Shown piece by piece: positions 46,501 through 55,408 of a DNA stretch of 64,000 bases. Source of the stretch: Rickettsiales bacterium (GTDB lineage: Bacteria > Pseudomonadota > Alphaproteobacteria > G027485855); contig JAIXQD010000020.1 in the NCBI GenBank assembly GCA_027485855.1, forward strand, positions 26,451 through 90,450, given 5' to 3'. The notes under the pieces are model-generated. The model was not told where the DNA came from, searched no databases, and saw nothing but the letters and a program-made list of their open reading frames with translations. How positions within the stretch are numbered: the stretch's first letter is position 1; the number at the start of each line of letters is the position of its first letter. The position numbers and the translations under genes are program-made.

Positions 46501-47205
46501 CGGCGCTTGCACTTGCTGCTGCACCATGCGCCAATTTGGTAGCGGCAATTTGGCCAGCTGTGTGCCAAACTGTGCCACAATTTCTAGCTGCGCGGTATTG
46601 GGCAATGCGGCCAAGGGCCATTGCGCTTGCCCCAAAGCATCGGCCATAAAACGGGCAATATTTTTTCCGTCCTCATCGTGCACATTAAAAGTTGCCGGCA
46701 CTGGCACATGCCGACGGGTGTCAAACACAGATAGGTAAATATTCTTATTATCTTGCTCGGCCAAAATATGCAAACTTGACACCACCACCGCATGGGCCAC
46801 CTGTTGGCCATTTTGCTCAACCACCAGCCACCATAGGCCCGCCTTGGGCTTTACGCCAAAATCAGCAAAGGACAGGCTTTGGTTGAGCGCCGGCCGCCGC
46901 AATTTAGCCAGCGCCACCGACCCCGCCAGCGCCACTGGTGGCTGCTGCTTGCCACTGGCAAAGCGCTGTAGCTCATCCGGGCTGGTGCGGTAATAAAGCC
47001 GCGCTTGCACGGGCGCCACCCCCGACACCTCTAAGGCAAAAACCGGCTGCTGCTCGGCGGCGGCAAGCCCAACCAATGCGCCTTGCGGTAAATTTATGAC
47101 AAGGCCAGGGGCTTGCGGGCGCAAGGGCGGCGCGTAAGACGCAAAGGCGCACAGCGCCACCAACAGCAGCGCCACAATAAAGGCAAAACTATAGGGCAAA
47201 CGCAT
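43534..47205 (-). CDS. Alpha-2-macroglobulin-like protein without thioester
   Basis: 1223 residues from the ATG at 47205. An N-terminal hydrophobic segment (FAFIVALLLVALCAFAS) acts as signal or anchor; there is no lipobox. Several immunoglobulin-like MG domains follow, for example SLHILAEQDNKNIYLSVFDTRRHVPVPATFNV and LAPEHVAFATPRYALQIVAP. A helical toroid-like region (about 870-1080) contains LAARQNQQGGFGVLQ and AMLLLWQAAMQQGLL, resembling the thioester domain, but no CxEQ motif is present. The end carries a macroglobulin-like C-terminal domain. Bacterial relatives sit in the periplasm and trap proteases. This is a divergent, thioester-free member with no pbpC next to it. Confidence 0.72.
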   Translation of the reverse strand: MRLPYSFAFIVALLLVALCAFASYAPPLRPQAPGLVINLPQGALVGLAAAEQQPVFALEVSGVAPVQARLYYRTSPDELQRFASGKQQPPVALAGSVALAKLRRPALNQSLSFADFGVKPKAGLWWLVVEQNGQQVAHAVVVSSLHILAEQDNKNIYLSVFDTRRHVPVPATFNVHDEDGKNIARFMADALGQAQWPLAALPNTAQLEIVAQFGTQLAKLPLPNWRMVQQQVQAPLPAPLLLLAPEHVAFATPRYALQIVAPHLAQQTVTILLSRPDGMVWQKQSLALDAQGYAKASLQLSLPLPEGAWLIQVQNTQRELLQERRFVPQAPQKDYALALAIEPQDEQLKLSLAATVADSSNAALRNLTGVWRWRWQSVPPAFAMPQEQFGQDVALAQAQWQEQAFITNAAGITDLALPNAKFPQAFPASARLELVAELKDAGVILAQAQTSYDTKASTQWLGVQTLADDVNGTQLSIRWLDAKGQGRAGQLQWHIKTENEDFSWRYEQQRWQWQAKKSLQTLAAGELALRVAEPAILPLRLPHGRYQLELRVGNMAREYSIEIGHQPEQQAQDGPRLTLSAERMDGQLKISARLPATSSGTLSVYGQQLLWRGQMSDGLASDRGGDIFVPLPEAALPQQLLIVLQALDADGRLQQNAFELPALSQAGAHASYGFILPAKVPARLPPQNLPIAIWQESGATAPKQLLAPSQNLHDVLLAAPALTAPVSGEGIPVGPVAGWHLSWQDERAMLMPASLPAPDFSERVLAQRFGDAPRQAVADIWPPHEQILANNLASTAVTSLPAARLVLLSPQQPYNNVLASLFASPMPVTTAARASYGRWWLSLWPKAQPIPAPFAQIWQDELRNLAARQNQQGGFGVLQAGTADFAATAAMLLLWQAAMQQGLLAEPPPAMLNAQLWLSRSLEDAAVSPQELQQRSLWLPDLAQLQFLSPALIQGFVARVKDSAPPPIVRLALAVTLQAIGDGAAAQALEPAMAELLQDKDNAALLLLWRAAQLDEAQQKQLWDLLAPAKDEASLVAQARLLARLMAEGPQSAVQKLSMGADIFELAAPRLWFSHAMQTLRNDSEQPIDWFLAEAAAENTQASPLWQRQLFSAEDYPLDQSILAAEQMMAIELSGTAPEGQSCTLMDDLPLGLLPLSVAFAKPDQAASIEAHRLLAVLPNGGAFKFRYWVRAKAPGRYVWPSAVLRCKDLHVLPKRNLSIAAD

Positions 47206-47271
47206 GCACAAAACCTAGCAAAGGTGAAAAGCCAATATCGGCGCAAATAAAACCAGACGATTAAGCCCAAA

Positions 47272-47496
47272 TTATGACTGTCGGCGCTTTAATAAACGGT
47301 ATAAGGGCTGCAAAAATTTTGGATATCGTTGCACCAAGCGTAAAAATCGTCGGCGGGCCCAAAAGGCATTACGCAAAATCAGCCACAATGATAAAGCAAG
47401 GCTAATTGTGCCAATCGGCCCAATCGGCGCCACAAACAAAATAATGGCCACGGGCAACAAGGCCAAACCAAGCCAAAGCTGTAGTTTTTGCCGCAT
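47272..47496 (-). CDS. Small membrane protein of unknown function
   Basis: 74 residues. Two hydrophobic stretches (about 7-25 and 27-43) are joined by VAPIGPIGT, followed by a very basic tail (RRRFLRLVQRYPKFLQPLYRLLKRRQ). It is probably an inner-membrane hairpin with a cytoplasmic tail. The start overlaps the last base of the sugar-kinase gene. I cannot name the family. Confidence 0.65.
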   Translation of the reverse strand: MRQKLQLWLGLALLPVAIILFVAPIGPIGTISLALSLWLILRNAFWARRRFLRLVQRYPKFLQPLYRLLKRRQS

Positions 47497-48428
47497 CAGC
47501 CGAGCGCGGCGGTATTTTGATCGTTGGCATTACCGCGCGAGCAGGCAATGGCCGCAGCCTTGCTGGCAAGATGCATAAAGCTTTCTAGCTGCTTATCAGT
47601 TAAGGCGGCAAGCCCGTCGGCCGAAAGTGCACCATTACGCTGTAAGCATGATAAAAACGCCGCAATATAACTATCGCCCGCGCCCACCGCATCAACCACG
47701 CGCACGGGCTCGGCGGCAACCTTAACATGACGGCCATCAGGGTAATAGCCAACCGAGCCTTGCTCGGCCAAGGTCAGAATAACCAAGGTGGCCCCCAAGG
47801 CCAGCCAGCGCTGCACAATTTGCTCGCAGGGTTGGTCGGGGTAAAGCCACAATAAATCACGGCGGCTCACTTTCACCAAATGTGCGGCGGCAACCGCTTG
47901 CTCCATCCGGCGCACATAGGCCGCGCGGTCTGAGAACATCGAAGGGCGCACATTGGGGTCAAGCGAGATAAGCCTTTGCCCGCGCTCACGTTGCATCAGG
48001 CTCAGCAAAGTAGCACCGCTGGGCTCAACCACCAGCGAGTAAGAGCCAAAATGCAAAGCCTCAATATCGCTCGGTAATTCACGCGGCAAAAAGGGCGGCG
48101 TGAGCATACGGTCGGCTGCGCCATTATAATAAAAAGCGTATTTAGCTTGGCCTTGCATGCCCGCCAAACTGACAAAAGCCAAAGTGCTGGGCTCGGGCCC
48201 GCGCGAGACAAAACTATCATCAATATTATTGTCGGTCAGTTTGGCCATCAGTAAATCGCCAAACATGTCGGTGCTGATGCGCCCCAAAAAGCCGGCATTC
48301 ATGCCAAGGCGCGATAAAGCCAAAGCCACATTAAAAGGCGAGCCGCCACAACGCGGCATATAACCAATTTCTTGGCCATAACCCGCGGGCAAAAAGTCTA
48401 TCAGGGCTTCGCCGCAACAGAGAATCAT
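47496..48428 (-). CDS. PfkB-family sugar kinase (fructokinase-like)
   Basis: 310 residues from the ATG at 48428. The start LCCGEALIDFLP and the N-terminal PfkB block GGSPFNVALALSRLGMNAGFLGRI are typical of fructokinases. The C-terminal block VRVVDAVGAGDSYIAAFLSCL carries the catalytic Asp in GAGD. Likely substrate is fructose or a related sugar. It starts 10 bases after gcvPB, so it may be read as the tail of the glycine cleavage run. Confidence 0.9.
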   Translation of the reverse strand: MILCCGEALIDFLPAGYGQEIGYMPRCGGSPFNVALALSRLGMNAGFLGRISTDMFGDLLMAKLTDNNIDDSFVSRGPEPSTLAFVSLAGMQGQAKYAFYYNGAADRMLTPPFLPRELPSDIEALHFGSYSLVVEPSGATLLSLMQRERGQRLISLDPNVRPSMFSDRAAYVRRMEQAVAAAHLVKVSRRDLLWLYPDQPCEQIVQRWLALGATLVILTLAEQGSVGYYPDGRHVKVAAEPVRVVDAVGAGDSYIAAFLSCLQRNGALSADGLAALTDKQLESFMHLASKAAAIACSRGNANDQNTAALG

Positions 48429-48438
48429 GGCGCTTAGC

Positions 48439-50079
48439 CTAGCATGCTTTATTAACCGCAGACACCCCTTCCGCTTCCGGCAAGGTCGGCAGATTATCGT
48501 GAATAACTGGCCGCCAGCGCAATTGCGGCTGACGCGCGGCCTTGGTTTCATCAAGGCGCAAGCGCGGCGTGCGCGTGGGGGCCGCCTGATGCCGCGCCCC
48601 ATGACCCGCTTTTATTTCGGCCATAATTTCAGTGAGCGCCGCAATAAATAAATCGAGCGCGGCCTTGCTTTCGCTTTCGGTGGGCTCAATCAGCATGGCG
48701 CCCTTCACCACCAGCGGGAAATACATGGTCATCGGATGAAAGCCACGATCAATCAGCGCTTTGGCAATATCAAGCGTGCTAAGGCCGGTGTCTTTGAGGC
48801 AGCGGTCATCGAACAGCGCTTCATGCATGCACGGCCCCGCAAACGGCGCCGATAAAATATCTTGCAAACGCGCCAGCAGATAATTGGCATTTAACACCGC
48901 ATCACTGCTGGCCTGCCACAAGCCATCGGCGCCATGACTCAGCATATAAGCGAGGGCGCGCACAAACATGCCCATCTGCCCATGAAAGCCCTTAAGCCGA
49001 CCAAAACTATCTTTGGCAATGCCGCTTATTTGCTCGGCCAACACATAGCCACCAACCGCTTTATGCACAAAAGGCACCGGCGCAAACGGCGCTAACGCTG
49101 CCGACAACACCACAGGGCCGCTACCCGGCCCACCGCCCCCATGCGGCGTTGAAAAAGTTTTGTGCAAATTAATATGCATAGCATCAATGCCCAAATCAGC
49201 CGGACGCACCCTGCCAACAATGGCGTTGAAATTGGCGCCATCGCAATAAAAATAACCACCTGCCTCATGAATGGCCGCAGCAATTTCTATAATGTCATTT
49301 TCAAAGAGGCCGCAAGTGTTGGGGTTGGTCAGCATAATTCCAGCCAAATTTTGCGCCAATGCGGGGTCGGCCATTTTGGCTTTAAACGCCTGCATATCAA
49401 CACGACCACGCGCATCGGCAGCCAGCGACACCACCTGAAAGCCGAGTGAGGCCGCAGTGGCGGGGTTGGTGCCATGCGCACTATCGGGCACTAAAACCAA
49501 AGTGCGGTGTGCCTCACCGCGAGCGGCCAGCGCCGCTTTAATGCAGGCCATGCCGCAAAACTCGCCTTGTGCACCAGCGCCTGGCGATAAAGCCACGGCT
49601 TGCATGCCAGTCAGTTGCAACAACCAAAAAGATAATTGCTGCATCAAGGCCAACGCGCCTTGCACCGTGCTAAAGGGTTGTAGCGGATGAATATCAGCAA
49701 AGCCCGCTAAGCGCGCCATTTTTTCGTTGAGGCGCGGGTTATGCTTCATGGTGCAAGAGCCCAGCGGATAAAAGGCCGTATCAATACTATAATTTTTTTG
49801 GCTCAGCCGTGTGTAGTGGCGCATGGCTTGCGGCTCGGTAAGGCCAGGTAAGCCCGTGCTGGCGCGCACCAGCCCCGTGCCTAAACGCGGCGTTACAGGC
49901 GGGATAGGCGCAATATCAACGCCGCTTTGGCCGGTATGGCCAATTTCAAAAATAAGTTTTTCAGCAAAGGTGATGCCGCGGGCATCAAGCGCGCTGGCTT
50001 GTGCGGGCATAGGTGACGGCACAGATACAGGTGCAGCTTCGGCCACAGGCATTGTTGGGCGACCTTGATTATTAAGCAT
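48439..50079 (-). CDS. gcvPB: Glycine dehydrogenase (decarboxylating) subunit 2
   Basis: 546 residues, somewhat longer than usual because of a Pro/Ala-rich N-terminus (about 35 residues) and a basic C-terminus (about 30 residues). The PLP lysine lies in [21 protein letters not shown]. Other family blocks are [19 protein letters not shown] and ILTSPNT-like [13 protein letters not shown]. With GcvPA it forms the P-protein of the glycine cleavage system. It overlaps gcvPA by 8 bases. Confidence 0.95.
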   Translation of the reverse strand: MLNNQGRPTMPVAEAAPVSVPSPMPAQASALDARGITFAEKLIFEIGHTGQSGVDIAPIPPVTPRLGTGLVRASTGLPGLTEPQAMRHYTRLSQKNYSIDTAFYPLGSCTMKHNPRLNEKMARLAGFADIHPLQPFSTVQGALALMQQLSFWLLQLTGMQAVALSPGAGAQGEFCGMACIKAALAARGEAHRTLVLVPDSAHGTNPATAASLGFQVVSLAADARGRVDMQAFKAKMADPALAQNLAGIMLTNPNTCGLFENDIIEIAAAIHEAGGYFYCDGANFNAIVGRVRPADLGIDAMHINLHKTFSTPHGGGGPGSGPVVLSAALAPFAPVPFVHKAVGGYVLAEQISGIAKDSFGRLKGFHGQMGMFVRALAYMLSHGADGLWQASSDAVLNANYLLARLQDILSAPFAGPCMHEALFDDRCLKDTGLSTLDIAKALIDRGFHPMTMYFPLVVKGAMLIEPTESESKAALDLFIAALTEIMAEIKAGHGARHQAAPTRTPRLRLDETKAARQPQLRWRPVIHDNLPTLPEAEGVSAVNKAC

Positions 50080-51391
50080 GTTGCAGCCCCTTTACCAGTG
50101 CGTCCATATCGTCATCCGTAACGGTTTCGGTAACCGCGACCAGCAGAATATTTTCCCATTTTGCTTCATGCGGAAATAGCCGTGAGGCGGGTACACCCGC
50201 CAGTAATTTTTCTTTGGCTAGTTTTTCAATGAGCGGGGCTGCGGGCCTGCCCAGATCAACCGCAAACTCATTAAAAAAGCTCTTATTCAAAATTTTAAGA
50301 CCGGCCTTTTCAAGTTTTTCGGCACATTGCACCGCGCGCGCATGATTAAGCTGCGCCAGCGCCCGCAAACCAGCATCGCCCAACAAAGTCAGGTGAATGG
50401 TAAAAGCCAAAGCACAGAGGCCCGAATTGGTGCAAATGTTGCTGGTGGCTTTCTCGCGGCGAATATGTTGCTCACGCGTTGAGAGCGTCAGCACATAACC
50501 GCGCTCACCCGCAGCATCGGTGGTTTCGCCACAAAGGCGGCCGGGCATTTGCCGCACATATTTATCGCGCGTGGCAAACAAGCCCACATAGGGCCCGCCA
50601 AAATTAAGCCCATTGCCAAGGCTTTGCCCCTCGGCCACCACAATATCGGCACCCATTTCACCAGGGGGCTTGAGTAAGCCCAGCGATAATATTTCTGTTA
50701 CAGCCACAATCAGCAACACATTATGTGCCCGACAGCGCTGCGCTAAATCGGTGTAATCGTGCAAATTGCCGAAGATATCGGGCGTTTGCACCACCACGCA
50801 CGACACATCAGGCGCAAGCAGCGCCGCCACATCAGCCACACGCGCTGTGGCAAAACCAGTGGTGCGCCCGAGCATTTCTATGGTTTCGGCATAATGCGGG
50901 TGCAGGCTTTCGGCCAGCAGCGCTTTTTTGCGGCCGGTAATGCGATGCGCCATGGCTACAGCCTCGGCCGCAGCAGTCGCGCCATCATACATTGAGGCAT
51001 TGGCCACATCCATGCCGGTCAGCAGCGCCACCTGACTTTGGAACTCATAAAGATATTGCAGCGTGCCTTGCGAAACCTCTGGCTGATAGGGCGTATAAGA
51101 GGTTAAAAACTCACCGCGCTGAATAAGATAATCAACACTGGCCGGCACATGATGCCGATAAGCGCCTGCCCCCAAAAAACATGGCACACTGCCTGCGGCG
51201 ATATTTTCATTAGCCAAGGCGAGCATATGGCGCTCTACCGCAAGCTCGGTTTGATGCTGCGGCAAAGTTTGAATGGGCGCTTTAAGCAAAGCCGCTTCTG
51301 GCACATCAGCAAATAGCGCATCCACCGAAGCTACGCCAATATCGCGCAGCATGGCGTTACGGTCGGCGGCAGTCAGGGGCAAATAACGCAT
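50072..51391 (-). CDS. gcvPA: Glycine dehydrogenase (decarboxylating) subunit 1
   Basis: 439 residues: [40 protein letters not shown] and [25 protein letters not shown] are the standard GcvPA opening. [23 protein letters not shown] and [18 protein letters not shown] follow. It is the other half of the split P-protein. It starts 2 bases after the gcvH stop. Confidence 0.96.
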   Translation of the reverse strand: MRYLPLTAADRNAMLRDIGVASVDALFADVPEAALLKAPIQTLPQHQTELAVERHMLALANENIAAGSVPCFLGAGAYRHHVPASVDYLIQRGEFLTSYTPYQPEVSQGTLQYLYEFQSQVALLTGMDVANASMYDGATAAAEAVAMAHRITGRKKALLAESLHPHYAETIEMLGRTTGFATARVADVAALLAPDVSCVVVQTPDIFGNLHDYTDLAQRCRAHNVLLIVAVTEILSLGLLKPPGEMGADIVVAEGQSLGNGLNFGGPYVGLFATRDKYVRQMPGRLCGETTDAAGERGYVLTLSTREQHIRREKATSNICTNSGLCALAFTIHLTLLGDAGLRALAQLNHARAVQCAEKLEKAGLKILNKSFFNEFAVDLGRPAAPLIEKLAKEKLLAGVPASRLFPHEAKWENILLVAVTETVTDDDMDALVKGLQHA

Positions 51392-51393
51392 GA

Positions 51394-51762
51394 TTATAAT
51401 CCTGCCAGGTGATTTTTATAGGCCGCCTCATCCATCAGTGCGGCCAGCTCGTCTTTATTGCTGATGGTGATTTTGAAAAACCAGCCCTCTGCAAGCGGCG
51501 CACTATTAACCAAGGCCGGCGTTGCCACGATGGCGTCATTCAGTGCGGCAATGGTGCCGCTGACGGGCGTATAAACCTCGCTCGCGGCCTTAACCGATTC
51601 TACTACGGCTACATTCTCGGCGGCTTTCACGGCTTTGCCTAAGGCTGGCAGCTCAACAAACACTACATCGCCGAGTTGCTGCTGCGCGTAATCGGTAATG
51701 CCAACCGTGGCAACATCGCCCGATAATTCTAGCCATTCATGATCTTTGCTGAAATATTTCAT
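51394..51762 (-). CDS. gcvH: Glycine cleavage system H protein
   Basis: 122 residues from the ATG at 51762, with AGGAG upstream. [31 protein letters not shown] and the lipoyl-lysine motif [17 protein letters not shown] (Lys near 61) are clear. It shuttles the aminomethyl group between the P, T and L proteins. It starts 10 bases after gcvT. Confidence 0.97.
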   Translation of the reverse strand: MKYFSKDHEWLELSGDVATVGITDYAQQQLGDVVFVELPALGKAVKAAENVAVVESVKAASEVYTPVSGTIAALNDAIVATPALVNSAPLAEGWFFKITISNKDELAALMDEAAYKNHLAGL

Positions 51763-51772
51763 AAGAAGGCTC

Positions 51773-52915
51773 CTATTTGCTCGATTTAAAATAACGGCTG
51801 GGCACAAAAGGCATAGTCACAATTTTGGCCGGCAAAAGCTGGCCGCGTACTTCTATTTGCACTTCGGTATCGAGCGCCGCAAAATTTGCGCCCACAAAAC
51901 CCATGGCAATGGGCGCTTGCAAGCTTGGCGCAAAACCACCACTGCTGACCACACCAATGCGCTGCCCGTCTTGGCTTAAAATGGGCGCACCCTCACGGGC
52001 AATGCCACGCCCTAAGGGCTGCAAGCCAACACGCTTACGCATCACGCCGCCCGCACATTGTTGCGCAATGACCGATGCACCCAAATAGCCGGCATCTGCC
52101 ACACGCCGATTTTTAGGTATGGCCCATAACAGGCCCGCCTCAATCGGCGTGGTGGCACTATCTAACTCATGGCCATAAAGGCACAGGCCAGCCTCTAGCC
52201 GCAATGAATCGCGCGCGCCAAGGCCAATGGGCATCACGGCTTCATGCTGGCACAGGCGCGTGGCCAAGCGCACCGCATCAGCCGCGGGCAACGAAATTTC
52301 ATAGCCATCTTCGCCGGTATAGCCCGAGCGGGTGATGTGCAGAGGAATATTTTCCCATTTTGCCACAAGGCCGCTCATAAAAGGCATGCTCGCTGCTTGC
52401 GGCACCAGCTCAGCCAGCACGGCCTGCGCCATGGGCCCTTGCAGTGCCAACAGCGCATCAGGCAAAATTTGCAGCTCAACATTGTGTGGTAAATGCCGCC
52501 GCACATGCGCGGCATCAGCCTCAGCGCAAGCGGCATTGACCACCACGCCCAAACAAGGCTCGTCATTTTCGGCGGGCCACAGGGTCAGCATTAAATCATC
52601 CAGCACGCCGCCCTGCTCATTGGTGAAAAAACTATATTTTTGTTGTAGGGGCTTTAGCGCCATAATATCGGCCGGCACTAAGCGCGCCATGCTGGCCATA
52701 GCTGCCGCACCACGCAAGCGCCACTGCCCCATATGCGAGACATCAAACAAACCGGCCTTAGCGCGGGTATGCACATGCTCTTGCAAAATGCCGGCTTTAT
52801 AATGCAACGGCATATCATAGCCAGCGAAAGGCACAATTTTTGCGCCTTGCTGCACATGCCAATCGTAAAGCGGGGTGCGTTTGTAATTGACGATTTGCAT
52901 CAGCGGCTGGTTCAT
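51773..52915 (-). CDS. gcvT: Aminomethyltransferase (T protein)
   Basis: 380 residues: RTPLYDWHVQQGAKIVPFAGYDMPLHY, AGLFDVSHMGQWRLRG, ITRSGYTGEDGYEISLP and GLGARDSLRLEAGLCLYGHE are the folate-binding GcvT blocks. It transfers the methylene group to tetrahydrofolate. Its start overlaps the stop of an upstream lipoprotein gene by 4 bases, so translation is coupled to that gene. No glycine riboswitch is recognisable upstream. Confidence 0.96.
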   Translation of the reverse strand: MNQPLMQIVNYKRTPLYDWHVQQGAKIVPFAGYDMPLHYKAGILQEHVHTRAKAGLFDVSHMGQWRLRGAAAMASMARLVPADIMALKPLQQKYSFFTNEQGGVLDDLMLTLWPAENDEPCLGVVVNAACAEADAAHVRRHLPHNVELQILPDALLALQGPMAQAVLAELVPQAASMPFMSGLVAKWENIPLHITRSGYTGEDGYEISLPAADAVRLATRLCQHEAVMPIGLGARDSLRLEAGLCLYGHELDSATTPIEAGLLWAIPKNRRVADAGYLGASVIAQQCAGGVMRKRVGLQPLGRGIAREGAPILSQDGQRIGVVSSGGFAPSLQAPIAMGFVGANFAALDTEVQIEVRGQLLPAKIVTMPFVPSRYFKSSK

Positions 52916-53421
52916 CTTTGCACCTGCTCTGGCTTAAGCGCAAAGCCAACCAGCACACGCCAGCTGGCCACAGCCCTCCCATCGATTTTGGGGATACGCA
53001 CGCCCAGCTCCTCGGTTTGAGTTTTGCTCAGCTCTGGCCCTAATTTTATTGTGACTGAAAATTGCTGCTGCGAGCGAATAACGCCTTTATCATCTTGCAC
53101 GGCCACAAAATAGGGGAAGGTCAAAGTATCGTCTTTTAATGCGGGGCCGCGCTGCACTTTAATGGGCACCATCACATCAAGCGCCACATCATCGCCACGC
53201 CAGCTGCACAGCATATCGATGCGGCCAATACTGGCCTGATAACGTAAATCGAGCGGCGTGGCATTGGCCTTGCCGCCAGCATCGGTAATGTCGTCCAAGG
53301 GCGCCACTTTATAAGCCAAAGGACAAAGCGGCGGCTCGCGCTCTTTGCCAAAAGGCAAACAGGCAGCAAGGCTTAAAAGGGCGAGCGTGGCCAGTATGGT
53401 TTTGTTCGTGGTTTTTTTCAT
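52912..53421 (-). CDS. Lipoprotein of unknown function leading the gcv run
   Basis: 169 residues. The N-terminus TILATLALLSLAACLPFGK is a lipoprotein signal with lipobox LAAC (Cys near 21). The mature part is beta-rich (RYQASIGRIDMLCSWRGDDVALDVMVPIKVQRG, QQFSVTIKLGPELSKTQTEELGVRIPKIDG). Two further Cys (32 and about 72) may form a disulfide. Its end overlaps the gcvT start. The link between an envelope lipoprotein and glycine cleavage is unexplained. Confidence 0.8.
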   Translation of the reverse strand: MKKTTNKTILATLALLSLAACLPFGKEREPPLCPLAYKVAPLDDITDAGGKANATPLDLRYQASIGRIDMLCSWRGDDVALDVMVPIKVQRGPALKDDTLTFPYFVAVQDDKGVIRSQQQFSVTIKLGPELSKTQTEELGVRIPKIDGRAVASWRVLVGFALKPEQVQR

Positions 53422-53433
53422 GGGCTTAATCTT

Positions 53434-53463
53434 AGAGCCTTGCCCTGCCCTCGTAAAGGCTCT
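53434..53463. promoter_or_regulatory. 8-bp inverted repeat between the lipoprotein gene and thrB
   Basis: AGAGCCTT (53434-53441) and AAGGCTCT (53456-53463) with a 14-base spacer, centred in the 54-base gap between two divergent genes. It could be a shared operator. Confidence 0.4.
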
Positions 53464-53475
53464 ATCCCCTTTATT

Positions 53476-54450
53476 ATGGCTGTTTATACCGAAGTTTCAG
53501 AAGCTGCTCTTGCGGCATTTTTAAGCACCTATGACGCTATCGCCAGCACTGGCCTTGAGGGCATTGCTGATGGTATCGATAATAGCAATTATCGGCTCAG
53601 CACCGATAAAAACCCGCTTATTTTAACAGTTTTTGAGGGGCGCCTGCCCGCGGCCGAATTGCCGTTTTTTCTAAACCTCATGCAGCATTTGGCCGCAAAA
53701 GGCTTGCCCGCCCCCTTGCCTATTGCGAATCGCCAGGGCGGGTTTTTGGGGCAAATTGCTGGCAAGCCCGCGGCTTTGGTTAGTTTTTGTGCGGGGGCTC
53801 AGCTAAAGCGCTGGGAGCCCAGCCATACACAAGCACTGGGCGCAATACTGGCACGGTTGCATTTGGCTACCACCGATTTTAGCCAAACACGCCCCAATAG
53901 TTTGGGCCAGAGCCACTGGGCCAGTTTGGCAGCACCCCTTTTGCCCGAAGCCGACAAGGTGCAAGCGAGCCTGGCGTTGCTGCTACAAGACGAGCTGGCC
54001 ACACTTAAAGCGCTTTGGCCGCGTGATGCGGGCGGCTTAGCAAGCGGCATTATCCATGCGGATTTATTTCCTAATAATGTTTTGTGGCACGATCATGCCA
54101 TTAGTGGCCTGCTCGATTATTATTTTGCCTGCACCGATTTTTATGCCTATGACCTCGCTATCTGCCTGAATGCCTGGTGCTTTGAAAGCGATGGCGCCTT
54201 TAATATCAGCAAAGCGCGGGCTTTGCTGGCGGGCTATCAGCACGTGCGGCCGTTAAGCCCAGCCGAAACAGCGGCACTGCCCATTTTATGCCGTGGTGCG
54301 GCGCTGCGCTTTTTATTAACGCGGCTCAGCGCATGGCTCAGCCCCACCAGTGCCAGCTTAGGCAAAAAACTCAACCCGCTTGAATATGTGCAAAAACTGA
54401 ACTTTCATCGCAAGGTCAGCGCCGTGAGCGCTTATGGGCTAGATATATGA
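53476..54450 (+). CDS. thrB: Homoserine kinase ThrB, APH-fold type
   Basis: 324 residues from the ATG at 53476. [19 protein letters not shown] opens this kinase-fold family. The catalytic loop is [45 protein letters not shown], shared with choline/aminoglycoside kinases. It phosphorylates homoserine in threonine synthesis. This type, unlike GHMP homoserine kinase, is standard in alphaproteobacteria. Its stop overlaps the rnhA start by 4 bases. Confidence 0.93.
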   Translation: MAVYTEVSEAALAAFLSTYDAIASTGLEGIADGIDNSNYRLSTDKNPLILTVFEGRLPAAELPFFLNLMQHLAAKGLPAPLPIANRQGGFLGQIAGKPAALVSFCAGAQLKRWEPSHTQALGAILARLHLATTDFSQTRPNSLGQSHWASLAAPLLPEADKVQASLALLLQDELATLKALWPRDAGGLASGIIHADLFPNNVLWHDHAISGLLDYYFACTDFYAYDLAICLNAWCFESDGAFNISKARALLAGYQHVRPLSPAETAALPILCRGAALRFLLTRLSAWLSPTSASLGKKLNPLEYVQKLNFHRKVSAVSAYGLDI

Positions 54451-54899
54451 CGAACGAAATTGTCGAGATTTTTACCGATGGCGCTTGTAGCGGCAATCCG
54501 GGGCCGGGTGGCTGGGGCGCGATACTGCGCTATAAGGGGGTTGAAAAAGAATTATCTGGCGCCGAGGCCCTCACCACCAATAACCGCATGGAAATGCTGG
54601 CGGCAATAATGGCCTTAGAAAGTTTAAAGCGCCCCAGCCAAGTAAAGCTCACCACCGACAGCGAATATGTAAAAAAAGGCATCACCGAATGGATCAAAGG
54701 CTGGCAAGCACGCGGCTGGAAAACCGCCGATAAAAAACCCGTCAAAAATGCCGATTTATGGCAAAGGCTGCTGGCGGCCACAACGCCACATGATATTAGC
54801 TGGCACTGGGTGCGGGGTCACACGGGACACAGCGAAAATGAGCGCTGCGATGCGCTGGCCAGAAATGCAATAATCGCACTAAGCAAGCCTACAGGCTAA
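54447..54899 (+). CDS. rnhA: Ribonuclease HI
   Basis: 150 residues with the catalytic carboxylates in [46 protein letters not shown] and [11 protein letters not shown]. It degrades RNA in RNA-DNA hybrids. The thrB-rnhA pair is common in alphaproteobacteria. Its stop codon overlaps that of the convergent peroxiredoxin gene. Confidence 0.97.
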   Translation: MTNEIVEIFTDGACSGNPGPGGWGAILRYKGVEKELSGAEALTTNNRMEMLAAIMALESLKRPSQVKLTTDSEYVKKGITEWIKGWQARGWKTADKKPVKNADLWQRLLAATTPHDISWHWVRGHTGHSENERCDALARNAIIALSKPTG

Positions 54900-55375
54900 A
54901 CCAGTTTCAGCATCGCCTCAGCGCTGGATACATCAAACGCACCGGCTTTTTCTACATTCAGCACTTTCACTACACCATCATCAACCAGCAAAGCATAACG
55001 CTGGCTGCGGGTGCCAAGGCCATAGGCGCTGCCATCCATTTCAAGGCCTAACGCATGCGCCAGCTGGCCATTGCCATCGGGCAGCATGATAATGCGGTTA
55101 TCAACAGCGTTGTGTTTGGCCCATGCATTCATCACGAACGGGTCGTTCACGGCAGTGCAGGCAAGGTCTATGCCCTTTTGCTTAAAGCTTTCGGCATGTT
55201 CGATGTAACCGGGCAAATGTTTAGCCGAGCAAGTGGGCGTAAAAGCCCCAGGCACGGCAAACAGCACAATTTTTCTGCCTTTGAAAAACACCTCTGTGTT
55301 GACATCCATCATGCCCTGATCGGTCAGCTGCTTTAAAGTAACGGCGGGGATGGTATCACCAACTTTGATGCTCAT
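54896..55375 (-). CDS. Peroxiredoxin, Prx5 type
   Basis: 159 residues: [27 protein letters not shown] contains the peroxidatic Cys (near 48) in the PxxxTxxC setting of Prx5/AhpE-like enzymes. Other Cys in the chain ([18 protein letters not shown]) may serve in resolution. It reduces peroxides with glutathione, glutaredoxin or thioredoxin. It often stands next to rnhA in this class. The ScsB/DsbD-type reductase gene lies 33 bases upstream in the same direction. Confidence 0.93.
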   Translation of the reverse strand: MSIKVGDTIPAVTLKQLTDQGMMDVNTEVFFKGRKIVLFAVPGAFTPTCSAKHLPGYIEHAESFKQKGIDLACTAVNDPFVMNAWAKHNAVDNRIIMLPDGNGQLAHALGLEMDGSAYGLGTRSQRYALLVDDGVVKVLNVEKAGAFDVSSAEAMLKLV

Positions 55376-55408
55376 ATGCGTGCGCTCCGATTAAGAAAAG
55401 TTACGCCT

